NCBI GenBank assembly: GCA_019308905.1
Contig: JAFDHF010000006.1
Span: forward strand, 30,222-94,221
Reading direction: 5' to 3'
Source: Deltaproteobacteria bacterium
GTDB taxonomy: Bacteria > Desulfobacterota > BSN033 > WVXP01
Length of the DNA: 64,000 nucleotides
Position 1 is the stretch's first letter, and each line of letters opens with the position of its first letter. This document shows, piece after piece, positions 27,835-36,983 of the stretch. The notes under the pieces were generated by a model. It searched no databases. It saw nothing but the letters and a program-made list of their open reading frames with translations, and was not told the DNA's origin. The position numbers and the translations under genes were made by a program.

Positions 27835-28673
27835 AGGATTTTGTACGAGACTTCCGGCGCAATCCAAAGGCCACGGGCGGCCTCATCATCGTAGGGTTGG
27901 TATTTCTCATGGCTCTCCTCGCACCAGCCATCTCCCCGTACGATCCTCTCGCAGTCGATCCTGTCAACAGCTACAATCCTCCTTCCTGGAATCATCCCTT
28001 TGGAACCGATTTCTACGGCCGTGATATACTCTCCCGCATCATCTGGGGAGCCCGACCTTCACTGATCATCGGCCTGGCAAGTGTCGGCTTGGGTTGCCTG
28101 GTGGGAACACTGGTGGGATTTGTAGCCGGATACTTCGGCCGCTGGGTGGATGGACTGCTCATGCGATTGATGGACATACTCCTGAGTTTTCCCATCATCG
28201 TACTCGCCCTGGCTATCGTGGCCGCCCTGGGACGGAGCCTGCCGAATCTCATCGTAACCATCAGCATCCTCTTTATTCCCAGGTACTCGAGAATCCTTCG
28301 CGGAGAGGCTATGAACATCAAGGAACAGGACTTCGTGGAAGCCGCTCGAGCCTCAGGGGCCACGGACATGGCCATCCTGAGACGTCATATCCTGCCCAAC
28401 GCCCTGGCCCAGATCATCGTCACATCCACCGTCTTTATGGCCTCGGCAATCCTGATCGAATCGGGCCTCTCCTTTCTCGGAGTGGGGGTTGTTCCTCCCA
28501 ACCCGTCCTGGGGGAACATGCTGGCCGACGGCAGGACGAATATCCTTGGGGCACCCTGGTTGACTACCTTTCCCGGGCTGATGCTCATGGTGACCCTGAC
28601 GGGTTTCAACCTTCTCGGTGACGCCCTCCGGGACATCTTGGACCCCCGAGTCCGCCAGACCTATTCCGGGTGA
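27831..28673 (+). CDS. ABC transporter permease, DppC type
   Basis: About 280 aa. The true start is the ATG overlapping the DppB stop codon (27831). A cytoplasmic N-terminal stretch (FRRNPKATGG) precedes the first membrane segment. The FGTDFYGRDILSRIIWGARPSL block and EAA loop (EAARASGATDMAILRRHILPNALAQI) are diagnostic. The longer open frame upstream of 27831 only reads through the DppB gene out of frame. Confidence 0.94.
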   Translation: MKDFVRDFRRNPKATGGLIIVGLVFLMALLAPAISPYDPLAVDPVNSYNPPSWNHPFGTDFYGRDILSRIIWGARPSLIIGLASVGLGCLVGTLVGFVAGYFGRWVDGLLMRLMDILLSFPIIVLALAIVAALGRSLPNLIVTISILFIPRYSRILRGEAMNIKEQDFVEAARASGATDMAILRRHILPNALAQIIVTSTVFMASAILIESGLSFLGVGVVPPNPSWGNMLADGRTNILGAPWLTTFPGLMLMVTLTGFNLLGDALRDILDPRVRQTYSG

Positions 28674-29674
28674 GGATTATGGACCCCATTCTCGAAGTGC
28701 TGGACCTCACCACATATTTCTACACTCCCCTCGGCGTTGCCAGGGCCGTAGACGGCATCTCGTACAGCCTTCAAGGAGGGGAGAGCCTGGGTATTGTGGG
28801 AGAATCCGGATCGGGCAAGAGCGTGTCGGCCCTCTCCCTCCTGCGGCTGGTCGAGTCACCTCCCGGCAGAATCGTGCGCGGTCGGGTCCTTTTCCGGGGT
28901 GAGGACCTTCTCCAGTCACCCAGGGAGAGGATCCGGCAGATACGAGGCCGTCATGTCTCCATGATCTTCCAGGAGCCCATGACATCCCTCAATCCGTGTT
29001 ATACGGTGGGAGACCAGATAGGCGAGGTCCTGAGAATTCACACGCAGATCTCCCGCCACGAGGCCCGCCAGCGGACCGTGGAACTGCTCGACCAGGTCCA
29101 TATCCCGGACCCTAACAGAGCCGTCAAGCAATACCCCCACGAGCTGAGCGGCGGCATGCGCCAGCGTGTAATGATCGCAATGGCCCTGGCTTGCAAGCCC
29201 GATATCCTGATTGCAGATGAGCCTACCACGGCCCTCGATGTAACCATCCAGGCCCAGATACTCGCCCTTCTGGCCCGGCTCAAGGAAGACCTCGGCATGG
29301 CCACGATCTTCATCACCCACGATCTGGGCATAATAGCCCAGTACGTCTCCAGGGTCCTTGTCATGTATGCGGGTCGCATCGTCGAATCGGCCGCCACGAC
29401 GGATCTCTTCCTCAATCCCCGGCATCCCTATACCCTGGGGCTTCTCCATTCCCTGCCCAGGCTGGGGGCACGATCCAAAGGAGAGCGTAAGCGCCTGGCA
29501 GAAATACCCGGAGTGGTACCGAGCCTCTACAACCTCCCTCCGGGCTGTCGATTCGCCAACCGATGTGAGAGATCCGCCGACCGATGCCGGAGAGAAGAGC
29601 CCGCCCTAGTCGCGGTAGCGGAGGGCCACGAGGTGGCCTGCTGGCTGGCGGAGGACCACCCATATGCAGACTGA
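28670..29674 (+). CDS. ABC transporter ATP-binding protein, DppD type
   Basis: 334 aa if the overlapping GTG at 28670 is used; the ATG at 28679 is an alternative. Walker A GESGSGKS, signature LSGGMRQRV, Walker B ILIADEPTTALD, H-loop THDLG. The C-terminal oligopeptide-type extension has the cysteines CRFANRCERSADRC that in this family bind a 4Fe-4S cluster. It powers import together with DppF. Confidence 0.94.
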   Translation: MRIMDPILEVLDLTTYFYTPLGVARAVDGISYSLQGGESLGIVGESGSGKSVSALSLLRLVESPPGRIVRGRVLFRGEDLLQSPRERIRQIRGRHVSMIFQEPMTSLNPCYTVGDQIGEVLRIHTQISRHEARQRTVELLDQVHIPDPNRAVKQYPHELSGGMRQRVMIAMALACKPDILIADEPTTALDVTIQAQILALLARLKEDLGMATIFITHDLGIIAQYVSRVLVMYAGRIVESAATTDLFLNPRHPYTLGLLHSLPRLGARSKGERKRLAEIPGVVPSLYNLPPGCRFANRCERSADRCRREEPALVAVAEGHEVACWLAEDHPYAD

Positions 29675-30635
29675 GACCACCTCTCTCCTCGATGTCCGCG
29701 GCCTGTCCAAGGCCTTTCCTCTCCGCCGGAGTTCGCTCTTTGGACCTCGCCAGTATCTCAAGGCGCTCACAGGGGTCGACCTCTGGGTCATGCCCCAGGA
29801 GACCCTCGGACTGGTCGGGGAGAGCGGCTGCGGAAAGTCCACGCTGGCCCGCTGCATTCTCCGCCTCATAGAACCGACGAGTGGAACCATCCGGTTCGAG
29901 GGCCAGGACATTACGCACCTGCAGGGCAGCAGGCTCCGGATGCTCCGGAGAAACATGCAGATCATCTTCCAGGATCCGTACTCTTCCCTCGATCCACGTA
30001 TGAAGGTCGCCCAGATCGTCGCCGAACCTCTGGATTATTTCCCCGAGCTCGCCCCGAAGAGTCGAAAAGACCGGGTCCTCTACCTGTTGGAGAAAGTCGG
30101 CCTCAACCCCGGCCACGGGGACCAATACCCACACCAGTTCTCCGGTGGACAGCGCCAGCGTATCGGCATCGCCCGGGCCCTGGCCCTGAATCCAAAGCTC
30201 ATCATCGCCGATGAGCCGGTCAGCGCCCTGGACGTCTCGGTAAGAGCCCAGGTTCTCAATCTCATGGAAGATCTCAAAGGGGAGTTCGGGCTGACCTATA
30301 TCCTCATAGCCCATGACCTGGCCGTGGTGGAGCATATGTGCGACCGGGTTGCGGTGATGTACCTAGGGCGTATCGTGGAGACCGCTCGGGTGGACGACCT
30401 GTACGGCCACCCCCTCCATCCCTACACCCGCACACTGCTGGCTGCGATCCCCAATCCGGATCCCCTGTCACCGAAGCCGCAATGTACGGTCACCGGCGAG
30501 GTACCCAGCCCCTTGAACCCGCCCGGGGGCTGTCCCTTTCATCCCAGATGCCGGGAGAGGATGGACCGGTGCCTTACCGAGGTGCCTCAACTCCGCCAGG
30601 TCGGCGACCATCATCTGGTTGCCTGCCATCTCTGA
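29664..30635 (+). CDS. ABC transporter ATP-binding protein, DppF type
   Basis: 323 aa. Walker A GESGCGKST, signature FSGGQRQRIGIA, Walker B IIADEPVSALD, H-loop AHDLA, and the C-terminal oligopeptide domain with CPFHPRCRERMDRC cysteines. The start codon overlaps the end of dppD by 11 bp. It is the last gene of the operon; the next gene is convergent 45 bp away, with no clear terminator. Confidence 0.94.
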   Translation: MQTETTSLLDVRGLSKAFPLRRSSLFGPRQYLKALTGVDLWVMPQETLGLVGESGCGKSTLARCILRLIEPTSGTIRFEGQDITHLQGSRLRMLRRNMQIIFQDPYSSLDPRMKVAQIVAEPLDYFPELAPKSRKDRVLYLLEKVGLNPGHGDQYPHQFSGGQRQRIGIARALALNPKLIIADEPVSALDVSVRAQVLNLMEDLKGEFGLTYILIAHDLAVVEHMCDRVAVMYLGRIVETARVDDLYGHPLHPYTRTLLAAIPNPDPLSPKPQCTVTGEVPSPLNPPGGCPFHPRCRERMDRCLTEVPQLRQVGDHHLVACHL

Positions 30636-30680
30636 TCCCAGAGAATCACCCGGCCCATGGATTCGGCAGGGCGGCCCGCG

Positions 30681-30989
30681 TCACTCGGTCAAGCGAGCGG
30701 TCAGGTCCCGCGTCAGGGAGAAAACGTCCTCGTAAGGCCGACCCCGGATGGTCTCCCCCATCTCTTTGAGGATACGAATGGCCCAGGGGTGCTCTGAGAG
30801 GCGGCCGGCTTCGGATCGAAGCCAGAGCCTGTCCCAACTCGCAATATCCTCCCCTCTATCCGAGAGCTCGGCAAGAACCAGACGGGTATCGTACTTCCGG
30901 GGGCCAGGAGTGAGGTCCTTGATGAAGATCACGTGTTTGCCTGGATGGAGATCTGAGAAGCGCCTCACAAAGGTCTGATATTCTGTCAC
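30681..30989 (-). CDS. small conserved-looking protein downstream of UbiD-like decarboxylase
   Basis: 102 aa, not recognised. The GTG start overlaps the UbiD-family stop codon (GTGA) and has a strong SD (GGAAAGGAG), so it is probably translationally coupled. Soluble, with no signal peptide, membrane segment or metal motif. The middle reads SWDRLWLRSEAGRLSEHPWAIRILKEMGE. An accessory role for the decarboxylase operon is an inference from position only. Confidence 0.65.
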   Translation of the reverse strand: MTEYQTFVRRFSDLHPGKHVIFIKDLTPGPRKYDTRLVLAELSDRGEDIASWDRLWLRSEAGRLSEHPWAIRILKEMGETIRGRPYEDVFSLTRDLTARLTE

Positions 30990-32479
30990 GGCTGGCTCCT
31001 TTCCAAATAGGGACCGGTCTTGGCGTCCGAGGCTTCCCGGCTCTCCTTCAAACCGTAATCATTCCAGTTCTTGATGACCCTATCCTTGATTTCCTGGGGG
31101 TACATGTCCTGAAAGGAGGCCCGCACCGGTATGATCTCCGGGTCCCAATCCGCGGGCCAGGTGCAGTCGAAGGCGACAGAGGCCCCCTTCAACACGGCTC
31201 TTTCCGCCGGACCATAGAAGGGTGAGAGGGAATTGGCCCGGCCTTCATAGTGCTCGACATGGATCCCCCTGCCCGGATGGCATTTGGAGGCAAAGGCGTG
31301 AAGGACCTGTCCCATATTGAAAGGATCCACATCCTCCTCCACGACTATGATCTTGCTCACCATGACCCGTCGGGCAGTGAAGTACTCGAGGATCCTTCTG
31401 GCCGTCTCGGCACCACGCTCTCTCACCCCCACCACGATCAGGTGGGTTACCCCATCAGGAGGGACATAGACATCGGTAATCGGAATCTTTCGGCGCAACA
31501 ACCCGCGCTTCATTGCAACCCCGGCGGTCAGCGAGGCGGCGATGCTCGAGTCGTCTATGGGCACGCCCAGGGCTATCATCGTCAGGATGGGATCGTTCCT
31601 GTATGTGATCGCCTTTACCCTGAGGGCCAGACCCTCGGCCATGGTACCGCTCCGGTACCCGGGATACTCGCCAAAGGGCCCGTCAGGCGCAGTCTGGTCC
31701 AGAGGCACCTCCCCCTCGATCACGATCTCGGCATTGGCCGGTACGAGAAGATCAGAGGTTTCACATCTCACCAACTCGATGGGAGCCCCGTTCAGCCCCC
31801 CTGCATAGAGGGCTTCGCTCTCCCCGGGTCTGAATGGAGCCGTGGCCGCCAGGTGACTGTTGGGATCGGCTCCGATTACAACCGCAACGGGCATGGCCTG
31901 GTTTCGGGGCATATAGTACTGCCTGAGTTTCATGGCCAACTGGCTCGTCGTCTGCGGCCAGCCTGCAAGCCAGCGCCTGTTGTGAATCATGAACCGGTAC
32001 ATCCCCCAGTTCTGCCAGGTCCCATCAGGGGTGGAGGTCACTACAAGATCCCAGGTTCCGATGTAACGCCCCCCGTCACCGTCATGGATCATCGGGGCGG
32101 GGAAGGTATAGAGATCGACCTCGTCCCCCATCTGGACGTTCTCCTTGCAGGGCGCAGCCTCTCTCCCCACAGTGACGGGCTCGATGGGAACCTTCAACCT
32201 CTCCTCGTAGTGGCGGTAGATATCCCTCACCGGGGTCTGAGGTTCCAAGCCCAGGCAGATCGCCACGCGGCGCCAGGTCCCCGTGGATCCGTTGAGGATG
32301 GTATAGCCTCCTGGATAATCCTTGATATTCGTGAAATGGAGACACGGGCCGCCCTTTTCGTAGTTGCGGCGGCCGATCGCTCCCACCTCGCAATCCCAGT
32401 CTACCTCCCGGTCTATCTCCACAAGATCGCCTGTCTTCTTCAAAGCTCTCATGAACTCGCGATGATCCTTGAAGGGCAT
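30986..32479 (-). CDS. UbiD-family (prenylated-FMN) decarboxylase/carboxylase
   Basis: About 497 aa. UbiD markers: GPFGEYPGYRSG with the conserved catalytic Glu/Arg region, KAITYRNDPILTMIALGVPIDDS, and VVVEEDVDPFNMGQVLHAFA. Such enzymes reversibly decarboxylate aromatic or unsaturated acids and need prenyl-FMN from UbiX, which is not in this window. The ATG at 32479 has a GGGAGGAAGG SD. Co-directional with a GntR regulator and an acyl-CoA mutase, so probably in an anaerobic acid-degradation operon. Confidence 0.88.
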   Translation of the reverse strand: MPFKDHREFMRALKKTGDLVEIDREVDWDCEVGAIGRRNYEKGGPCLHFTNIKDYPGGYTILNGSTGTWRRVAICLGLEPQTPVRDIYRHYEERLKVPIEPVTVGREAAPCKENVQMGDEVDLYTFPAPMIHDGDGGRYIGTWDLVVTSTPDGTWQNWGMYRFMIHNRRWLAGWPQTTSQLAMKLRQYYMPRNQAMPVAVVIGADPNSHLAATAPFRPGESEALYAGGLNGAPIELVRCETSDLLVPANAEIVIEGEVPLDQTAPDGPFGEYPGYRSGTMAEGLALRVKAITYRNDPILTMIALGVPIDDSSIAASLTAGVAMKRGLLRRKIPITDVYVPPDGVTHLIVVGVRERGAETARRILEYFTARRVMVSKIIVVEEDVDPFNMGQVLHAFASKCHPGRGIHVEHYEGRANSLSPFYGPAERAVLKGASVAFDCTWPADWDPEIIPVRASFQDMYPQEIKDRVIKNWNDYGLKESREASDAKTGPYLERSQP

Positions 32480-32523
32480 CGTCCTTCCTCCCAAATCCAC
32501 GGTTTCTCAGAAACGTCGATTCC

Positions 32524-33297
32524 TCATACAGGTTCGCTCTTCAGCCTTTTCCAGAGATCCTCCGGCGGACTCCCCCTCGGGCCCCGGCCGCCGAGATTCG
32601 CAAAGCGTATGCCGAGTTCCCGGATATCCTCACCCATCAAGCGCACGACCTCTTCCACCTTCCTCTGCACCAGGGCCTGAAGAATCCTGCGGTGCATGGC
32701 GAGGGCCTGGAGCGACGTTTCCGGGCTGACCAGGTCTTTGATCTGGTCCGACAGGACGACGAGGACGGTCTCGCCCACTACACTCAGGACAGGATTGCGG
32801 CACAGGCGCAGGATCATCCGGTGAAAGCGGATGTTGTAGGGACGGATGTGTGTCCCCCTGCGACTCTCCGCTTCGGCCTCATCCATCAGGTCGACGAGAA
32901 GTTGAAGATCATCCTCGGTGCCCGACTCTGCAACTCGGGCAGCCGCCTGAGGTTCAATAATCTCCCGGCAATCGAAGAGGTTTTCCAGGGTGATACCCTT
33001 GCCCGCTATGAGGTTCGCAATTGAATCCATGATCGGCCTGTCGTAGTCCTGGGCTATGAAAGTCCCTCCCCTGGCTCCCTTCTTGACGGTGACAAACCCG
33101 GACAGCTCGAGAATCCGCATCGCCTCCCTGACCGCCACACGGCTCACACCGAACTGGAGGGCCAGATCCCGCTCAGGGGGCAGCCGCTGGCCCAGTCTCA
33201 ATCCTCCGGAGAAAATCCGGTCTCGAATCTGGCCGGCCACTTCCTCATAGGCCTTTTTCTTCCGCCCCAGATCCTTGAACATGGGTTGGGAATCCAT
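32524..33297 (-). CDS. GntR-family regulator, FadR/FCD subfamily
   Basis: About 257 aa. An N-terminal winged helix (RLPPERDLALQFGVSRVAVREAMRILELSGFVTVKKGARGG) precedes an all-helical FCD ligand-binding domain with candidate metal-binding histidines (RFHRMILRL and AMHRRIL). It probably represses its own operon until an organic-acid effector binds. The ATG at 33297 is preferred over a GTG at 33306 on SD spacing. It lies between the mutase and the UbiD gene. Confidence 0.9.
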   Translation of the reverse strand: MDSQPMFKDLGRKKKAYEEVAGQIRDRIFSGGLRLGQRLPPERDLALQFGVSRVAVREAMRILELSGFVTVKKGARGGTFIAQDYDRPIMDSIANLIAGKGITLENLFDCREIIEPQAAARVAESGTEDDLQLLVDLMDEAEAESRRGTHIRPYNIRFHRMILRLCRNPVLSVVGETVLVVLSDQIKDLVSPETSLQALAMHRRILQALVQRKVEEVVRLMGEDIRELGIRFANLGGRGPRGSPPEDLWKRLKSEPV

Positions 33298-33342
33298 GAA
33301 TCGCACTCCCCCTCCGTGTGTACCTCCGGCCCCCGGCCTTTA

Positions 33343-34944
33343 TCAGAAGATCCCCGCATCCCGTGCTTCGCCGTAGACGGCCTTGAGCGCGTCGGCTATC
33401 TCTCCCACGGTGGCATAGGCCCGAACAGCATCCACAACGGCTGGGACGACATTCTCATCCCCTCGTGCGGCCCTTTCAACCCGAGACAAGGCCCGGGATA
33501 CCATTGTTGAATCACGCCTCTCCTTGACGGCCTTCAGACGGGCCACCTGCCTGGCTTCGCCTTCCGGGTCAGGGGTGAAAATCTCTGGAAGCTCTCCTCC
33601 ACCGGAGGGCTCCTGAAACCGGTTGAGACCGACGATCACCCTTTCGCCCCTCTCTATCTCCTCCTGGCGGCGGTAGGCAGCCTCGGAGAGGGTACGCTGG
33701 ATAAGGCCCTCTTCAATGGCCTTAACGGCACCGCCGTGCTCCTCTATCCGGGCCAGTTCCTCTTCGATCTTACGCTCCAGGCTGTCGGTGAGGGCTTCTA
33801 CGAAATAGGAACCTCCCAGAGGATCAGGGGTTCTACCCACACCTGTCTCGTAGTAGAGTATCTGCTGGGTCGCCAGGGCCGTTCCCTGGGCTTCCCTGCT
33901 CGGTATGGCCAGGGCCTCGTCCATGGATGAGACCACCAGGGCCTGAACGCCGCCCAGCACCGCGGCCAGGGCCTCTATCGTCGCCCGAACCACGTTGTTC
34001 AGCGGCCGTTGAGCCGTGAGATGACTCCCCGAGGTGTAGCACCGTATCGTAATAGCCTGGGCCTCGGGATTCTTTGAACCGAATTCATCCCTCATCATCC
34101 GCGCCCACATCCTCCTTGCCGCCCGGAGCTTGGCAACCTCTTCGAAAAAGTCGATACCCGCCGAGAGGAACATACTCAGAGTCGGGCCCAAGTCGTCGAT
34201 GTCCAACCCCCTTCCCATAGCCTCCCTCATGTATGCCCGAGCATCGGCCAGGGTGAACGCGATCTCCTGCGCGGCATCGCAACCCGCCTCCCGGAAATGG
34301 TAACCACAGAAGGAGATGGTGGAAGACTTGGGCAGATGGGCGCGGCAGTATGCAATGACATCGACCGAGACTTTCAAGGAAGCCGCGGGGGGGAAGATGT
34401 AGTTTCCACGGACGGTCAGTTCCTTCAGGCTGTCGTTTTGCAGATATACGGCCAGCTCACCGGGCTCGATGCCCCTGTTTTGCGCCAGAACGATGAACAT
34501 CCCCAGCATGATAGGACTGATGGCGTTTGCGATACACGACAGGTTCTCCACCCTTTCCAGATCGATACCTTCAAACAAGAGCTCCAGGTCGGCGAGCGTA
34601 TCGATCGCCACACCCACCCTGCCCACCTCGCCCCTGGATCTGGCGTCATCCGAGTCGAGGCCCAGCTGGGTGGGCAGATCCAGAGCCACATTGAGAGACG
34701 TCGTACCGGCAGCCAGAAGCTCCTTGAACCGGCGGTTCGCCTCCTCGGCGGACCCGAACCCGGAATACGATCCCATCAGCCACGGCCGATGGCGATACAT
34801 GGACTCGTTCTTGCCCCTGGTAAAGGGGAATACGCCCGGCCGTCCGATCCTCGCGCACTCGGGGTCGCCCGGGTCGGCCATGTCGTCGGGTCCGTAATAG
34901 GGCTTCACAGGTATCCCTGAATGAGTCAAAATCGAAGGATTCAC
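33343..34944 (-). CDS. coenzyme B12-dependent acyl-CoA mutase, large (catalytic) subunit
   Basis: 533 aa TIM-barrel subunit of the methylmalonyl-CoA mutase family; the C-terminal B12-binding domain is absent, so a separate small subunit must exist elsewhere. Conserved: FPFTRG, SMYRHRPW, Tyr60, Arg179 (VRGNYIFPP), His216 (GYHFREAG), and GGSYFVE. However, the usual RQ before Tyr60 reads Gly58-Ser59, and flanking positions diverge, so the substrate may not be methylmalonyl-CoA. GTG start with SD GAGGGG; it follows the promoter at 34981-35009. Confidence 0.88.
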   Translation of the reverse strand: MNPSILTHSGIPVKPYYGPDDMADPGDPECARIGRPGVFPFTRGKNESMYRHRPWLMGSYSGFGSAEEANRRFKELLAAGTTSLNVALDLPTQLGLDSDDARSRGEVGRVGVAIDTLADLELLFEGIDLERVENLSCIANAISPIMLGMFIVLAQNRGIEPGELAVYLQNDSLKELTVRGNYIFPPAASLKVSVDVIAYCRAHLPKSSTISFCGYHFREAGCDAAQEIAFTLADARAYMREAMGRGLDIDDLGPTLSMFLSAGIDFFEEVAKLRAARRMWARMMRDEFGSKNPEAQAITIRCYTSGSHLTAQRPLNNVVRATIEALAAVLGGVQALVVSSMDEALAIPSREAQGTALATQQILYYETGVGRTPDPLGGSYFVEALTDSLERKIEEELARIEEHGGAVKAIEEGLIQRTLSEAAYRRQEEIERGERVIVGLNRFQEPSGGGELPEIFTPDPEGEARQVARLKAVKERRDSTMVSRALSRVERAARGDENVVPAVVDAVRAYATVGEIADALKAVYGEARDAGIF

Positions 34945-34980
34945 GGTCTGCCCCTCGTTATGGTCTGAGGTTATACCAGA

Positions 34981-35009
34981 TTTATACGGTTTCCCTCAAC
35001 CCATGTCAA
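34981..35009 (-). promoter_or_regulatory. sigma70-type promoter for the mutase-GntR-UbiD operon
   Basis: Minus-strand TTGACA (35004-35009) and TATAAA (34981-34986) with a 17-bp spacer. Just downstream is the partly symmetric CTGGTATAACCTCAG, in the start-site region, a possible operator for the GntR protein. Confidence 0.75.
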
Positions 35010-35173
35010 ACAGATTCCCCGCCGGCGCGGAATCCATGCCTCCTTAGCTCCCCCCCTCTGGCCATAAACCCTTTCTCCGGGTATTATGTATGGGAGCTTC
35101 AGGGCTTGCCCTAAACAGGCGGCAAACAGCGCAACCGAAAGAACCCGCACCGTGTGGGATGGAGAGTACCGGT

Positions 35174-35425
35174 ATGAGACTCCGAGTGGAATGCTATAGC
35201 GGGTACAAGGTCAACGAGAGGCCGCTGGCCTTTTACATGGGGGAAAAAAGGCTCAACGTCAGGGAGTTGCTCGATCAGTGGCACGGAGAGGATCACGACT
35301 ACTTCAAGCTGCGGGCCGATGACGGCAATACCTACATCCTGAAATACCAACGCTTCAGGGACTACTGGGAACTGGTATTCTTCTCCGCTCCGGACGTGCC
35401 CGGTTCCTTCTTCGTCCCTTCCTGA
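35174..35425 (+). CDS. small conserved protein, possibly DUF6504-like
   Basis: 83 aa from the ATG at 35174 (SD GGAGAG). The motif ECYSGYKVNERPLAF and the C-terminal TYILKYQRFRDYWELVFF recall a small family of unknown function that I associate tentatively with DUF6504. It overlaps the 3' end of the convergent DNA ligase gene by 64 bp, which is unusual. A TATTAT at 35082-35087 with a weak TGGCCA -35 could be its promoter. Confidence 0.6.
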   Translation: MRLRVECYSGYKVNERPLAFYMGEKRLNVRELLDQWHGEDHDYFKLRADDGNTYILKYQRFRDYWELVFFSAPDVPGSFFVPS

Positions 35426-36945
35426 AAGATCTCTTCCACCTTTTGAAAGGTATCGGCCTCCCGGGCGGTCTTGTCCTGACGAAAGCGCTTCACCCGTGCA
35501 AACCTCAGGGCGAGCCCACCAGGGTAACGCGGGCTCTCTTGGACATCGTGAAAGGCGACCTCCACCACGATCTCCGGTCTCACATAGACGGTCCCCCCGT
35601 CCCGGCCCAGCTCCAGATCGAGAAGCCTTCTGGTCTGCCACCGGAGCATCTCGTCCGTGAGCCCCTTGAAGGTCTTACCCAACATCACGAACCCCTCTGC
35701 CCCGGGGTCTCTTGCCCCCAGGTGGAGGTTGCTCAACCACCCTCGCCTTCTTCCATGCCCCCACTCTGCTGCCAGTACCACAAGGTCGAGGGTATGGAAG
35801 GGTTTGATCTTAAGCCAGTTGTAGCCCCGCTGCCCCGCCGTGTACCGGGATTCGAGGGCCTTGGCCATCAGACCCTCATGGCCCGCCTCCAGGCTCCGCA
35901 AGAGGAACTCCCTCGCCTTCTTTTCATCGGCCGTGATGATTCTGGGAATCAGATGCCCCGCCGATACCACCGATGCCAGCTGTCTGATCCTCTCCCGGTA
36001 CGGCACCTCAAACAGGGCCTCACCATCGAGATAGAGCAGGTCGAAGAAGTAGGGATTGAGGGGTATGGTTTTCCGCACCTCGGCCACCTCTTTCTTCCTG
36101 CCGAAACGCCGCATGGTCGCCTGGAAGGAGAGGGGCTTGCCGTCCCTCCCCAGGGCGACGACCTCTCCTTCGACTATGGCCTCCGTCGGAGCGAAGTTCC
36201 TCGCCAGGGCCACGATCTCAGGGACACTTCCGGTCACCTCCTTGAGATGACGGGTGAAGATACGGACCTCATCACCTCCCTTATGGATCTGTACCCTTGC
36301 CCCGTCGATCTTGTATTCCCAGGCAGCCTCACCCAGGCGCGCCGCCGCTTCTCTTTCATCCTCGGCTGGACTGGCCAGCATGGGCGAGATTGGTTGAAAA
36401 AGCCTCGGCCTGAAACGGGAAAGACCCGCTCCACCTTCCTCGAGCGCCGCCCGGGCGACTTCTCCTATTTCCCCGGAGAACATGAGGGCCTGGCGCAGCC
36501 GCCCGAGGGGCAGCGCCGAGGCCCGGGCAGCAGCTTCCAGGACAAGCCCTTCCAGGGCACCATGTCTGATCTCGCCCATGATCAATCCCGTCAAAAAGGC
36601 TCTCTCCCCCTCCTCGCAGCGGGAGAACAGCTCCCTGATGATCCGCAATCTCCTCTGTGCAGATCCTGCTCCCCTCTCCCCGGCAACAGCCTCGAAAAAG
36701 GCATCAACCTCGACAAGGGTGACCGGCCGGGGAGAGGGGCTCAGGCCCTCCGCTGCCTCCCGGAGCATCTTACAGCCCAAACCGAGCCGACCCTGGGGCA
36801 GCCGTCCCGAAAGATAGCTCGCCGCAAGGGCTATCTCACGGCCCCGTGCCTGGCCGAGCAAACCGGCCATAAGGGAGACCTTCGCCTTTTTCCTCTCCGT
36901 CAAACGGACCCGTTCGGAGATCTCCACGAGAGTAAGGAGCCGCAT
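35362..36945 (-). CDS. ATP-dependent DNA ligase (archaeal/thermophile type)
   Basis: 527 aa. An N-terminal DNA-binding domain (about 1-200) is followed by the adenylation domain with catalytic Lys212 in EYKIDGARVQIHK, then IVEGEVVAL, PYFFDLLYLDGEAL, GHEGLMAK and the motif V segment GYNWLKIKP, with a C-terminal OB domain. The size and layout fit archaeal-type ligases, not the NAD-dependent LigA. It could act in repair, or have been acquired by transfer. It is the last gene after the NAD(P)HX repair gene. Confidence 0.92.
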   Translation of the reverse strand: MRLLTLVEISERVRLTERKKAKVSLMAGLLGQARGREIALAASYLSGRLPQGRLGLGCKMLREAAEGLSPSPRPVTLVEVDAFFEAVAGERGAGSAQRRLRIIRELFSRCEEGERAFLTGLIMGEIRHGALEGLVLEAAARASALPLGRLRQALMFSGEIGEVARAALEEGGAGLSRFRPRLFQPISPMLASPAEDEREAAARLGEAAWEYKIDGARVQIHKGGDEVRIFTRHLKEVTGSVPEIVALARNFAPTEAIVEGEVVALGRDGKPLSFQATMRRFGRKKEVAEVRKTIPLNPYFFDLLYLDGEALFEVPYRERIRQLASVVSAGHLIPRIITADEKKAREFLLRSLEAGHEGLMAKALESRYTAGQRGYNWLKIKPFHTLDLVVLAAEWGHGRRRGWLSNLHLGARDPGAEGFVMLGKTFKGLTDEMLRWQTRRLLDLELGRDGGTVYVRPEIVVEVAFHDVQESPRYPGGLALRFARVKRFRQDKTAREADTFQKVEEIFQEGTKKEPGTSGAEKNTSSQ

Positions 36946-36983
36946 CCATGATCCCCTGGGGTGGAGAGATTACTCGAGCGGTC

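Noticed and set aside
31250..32680. 476-codon open frame on the plus strand opposite the UbiD-family gene
   Set aside because: Antisense shadow; composition typical of a reversed coding strand.
35443..36951. 502-codon open frame on the plus strand opposite the DNA ligase
   Set aside because: Antisense shadow of a gene with intact ligase motifs.
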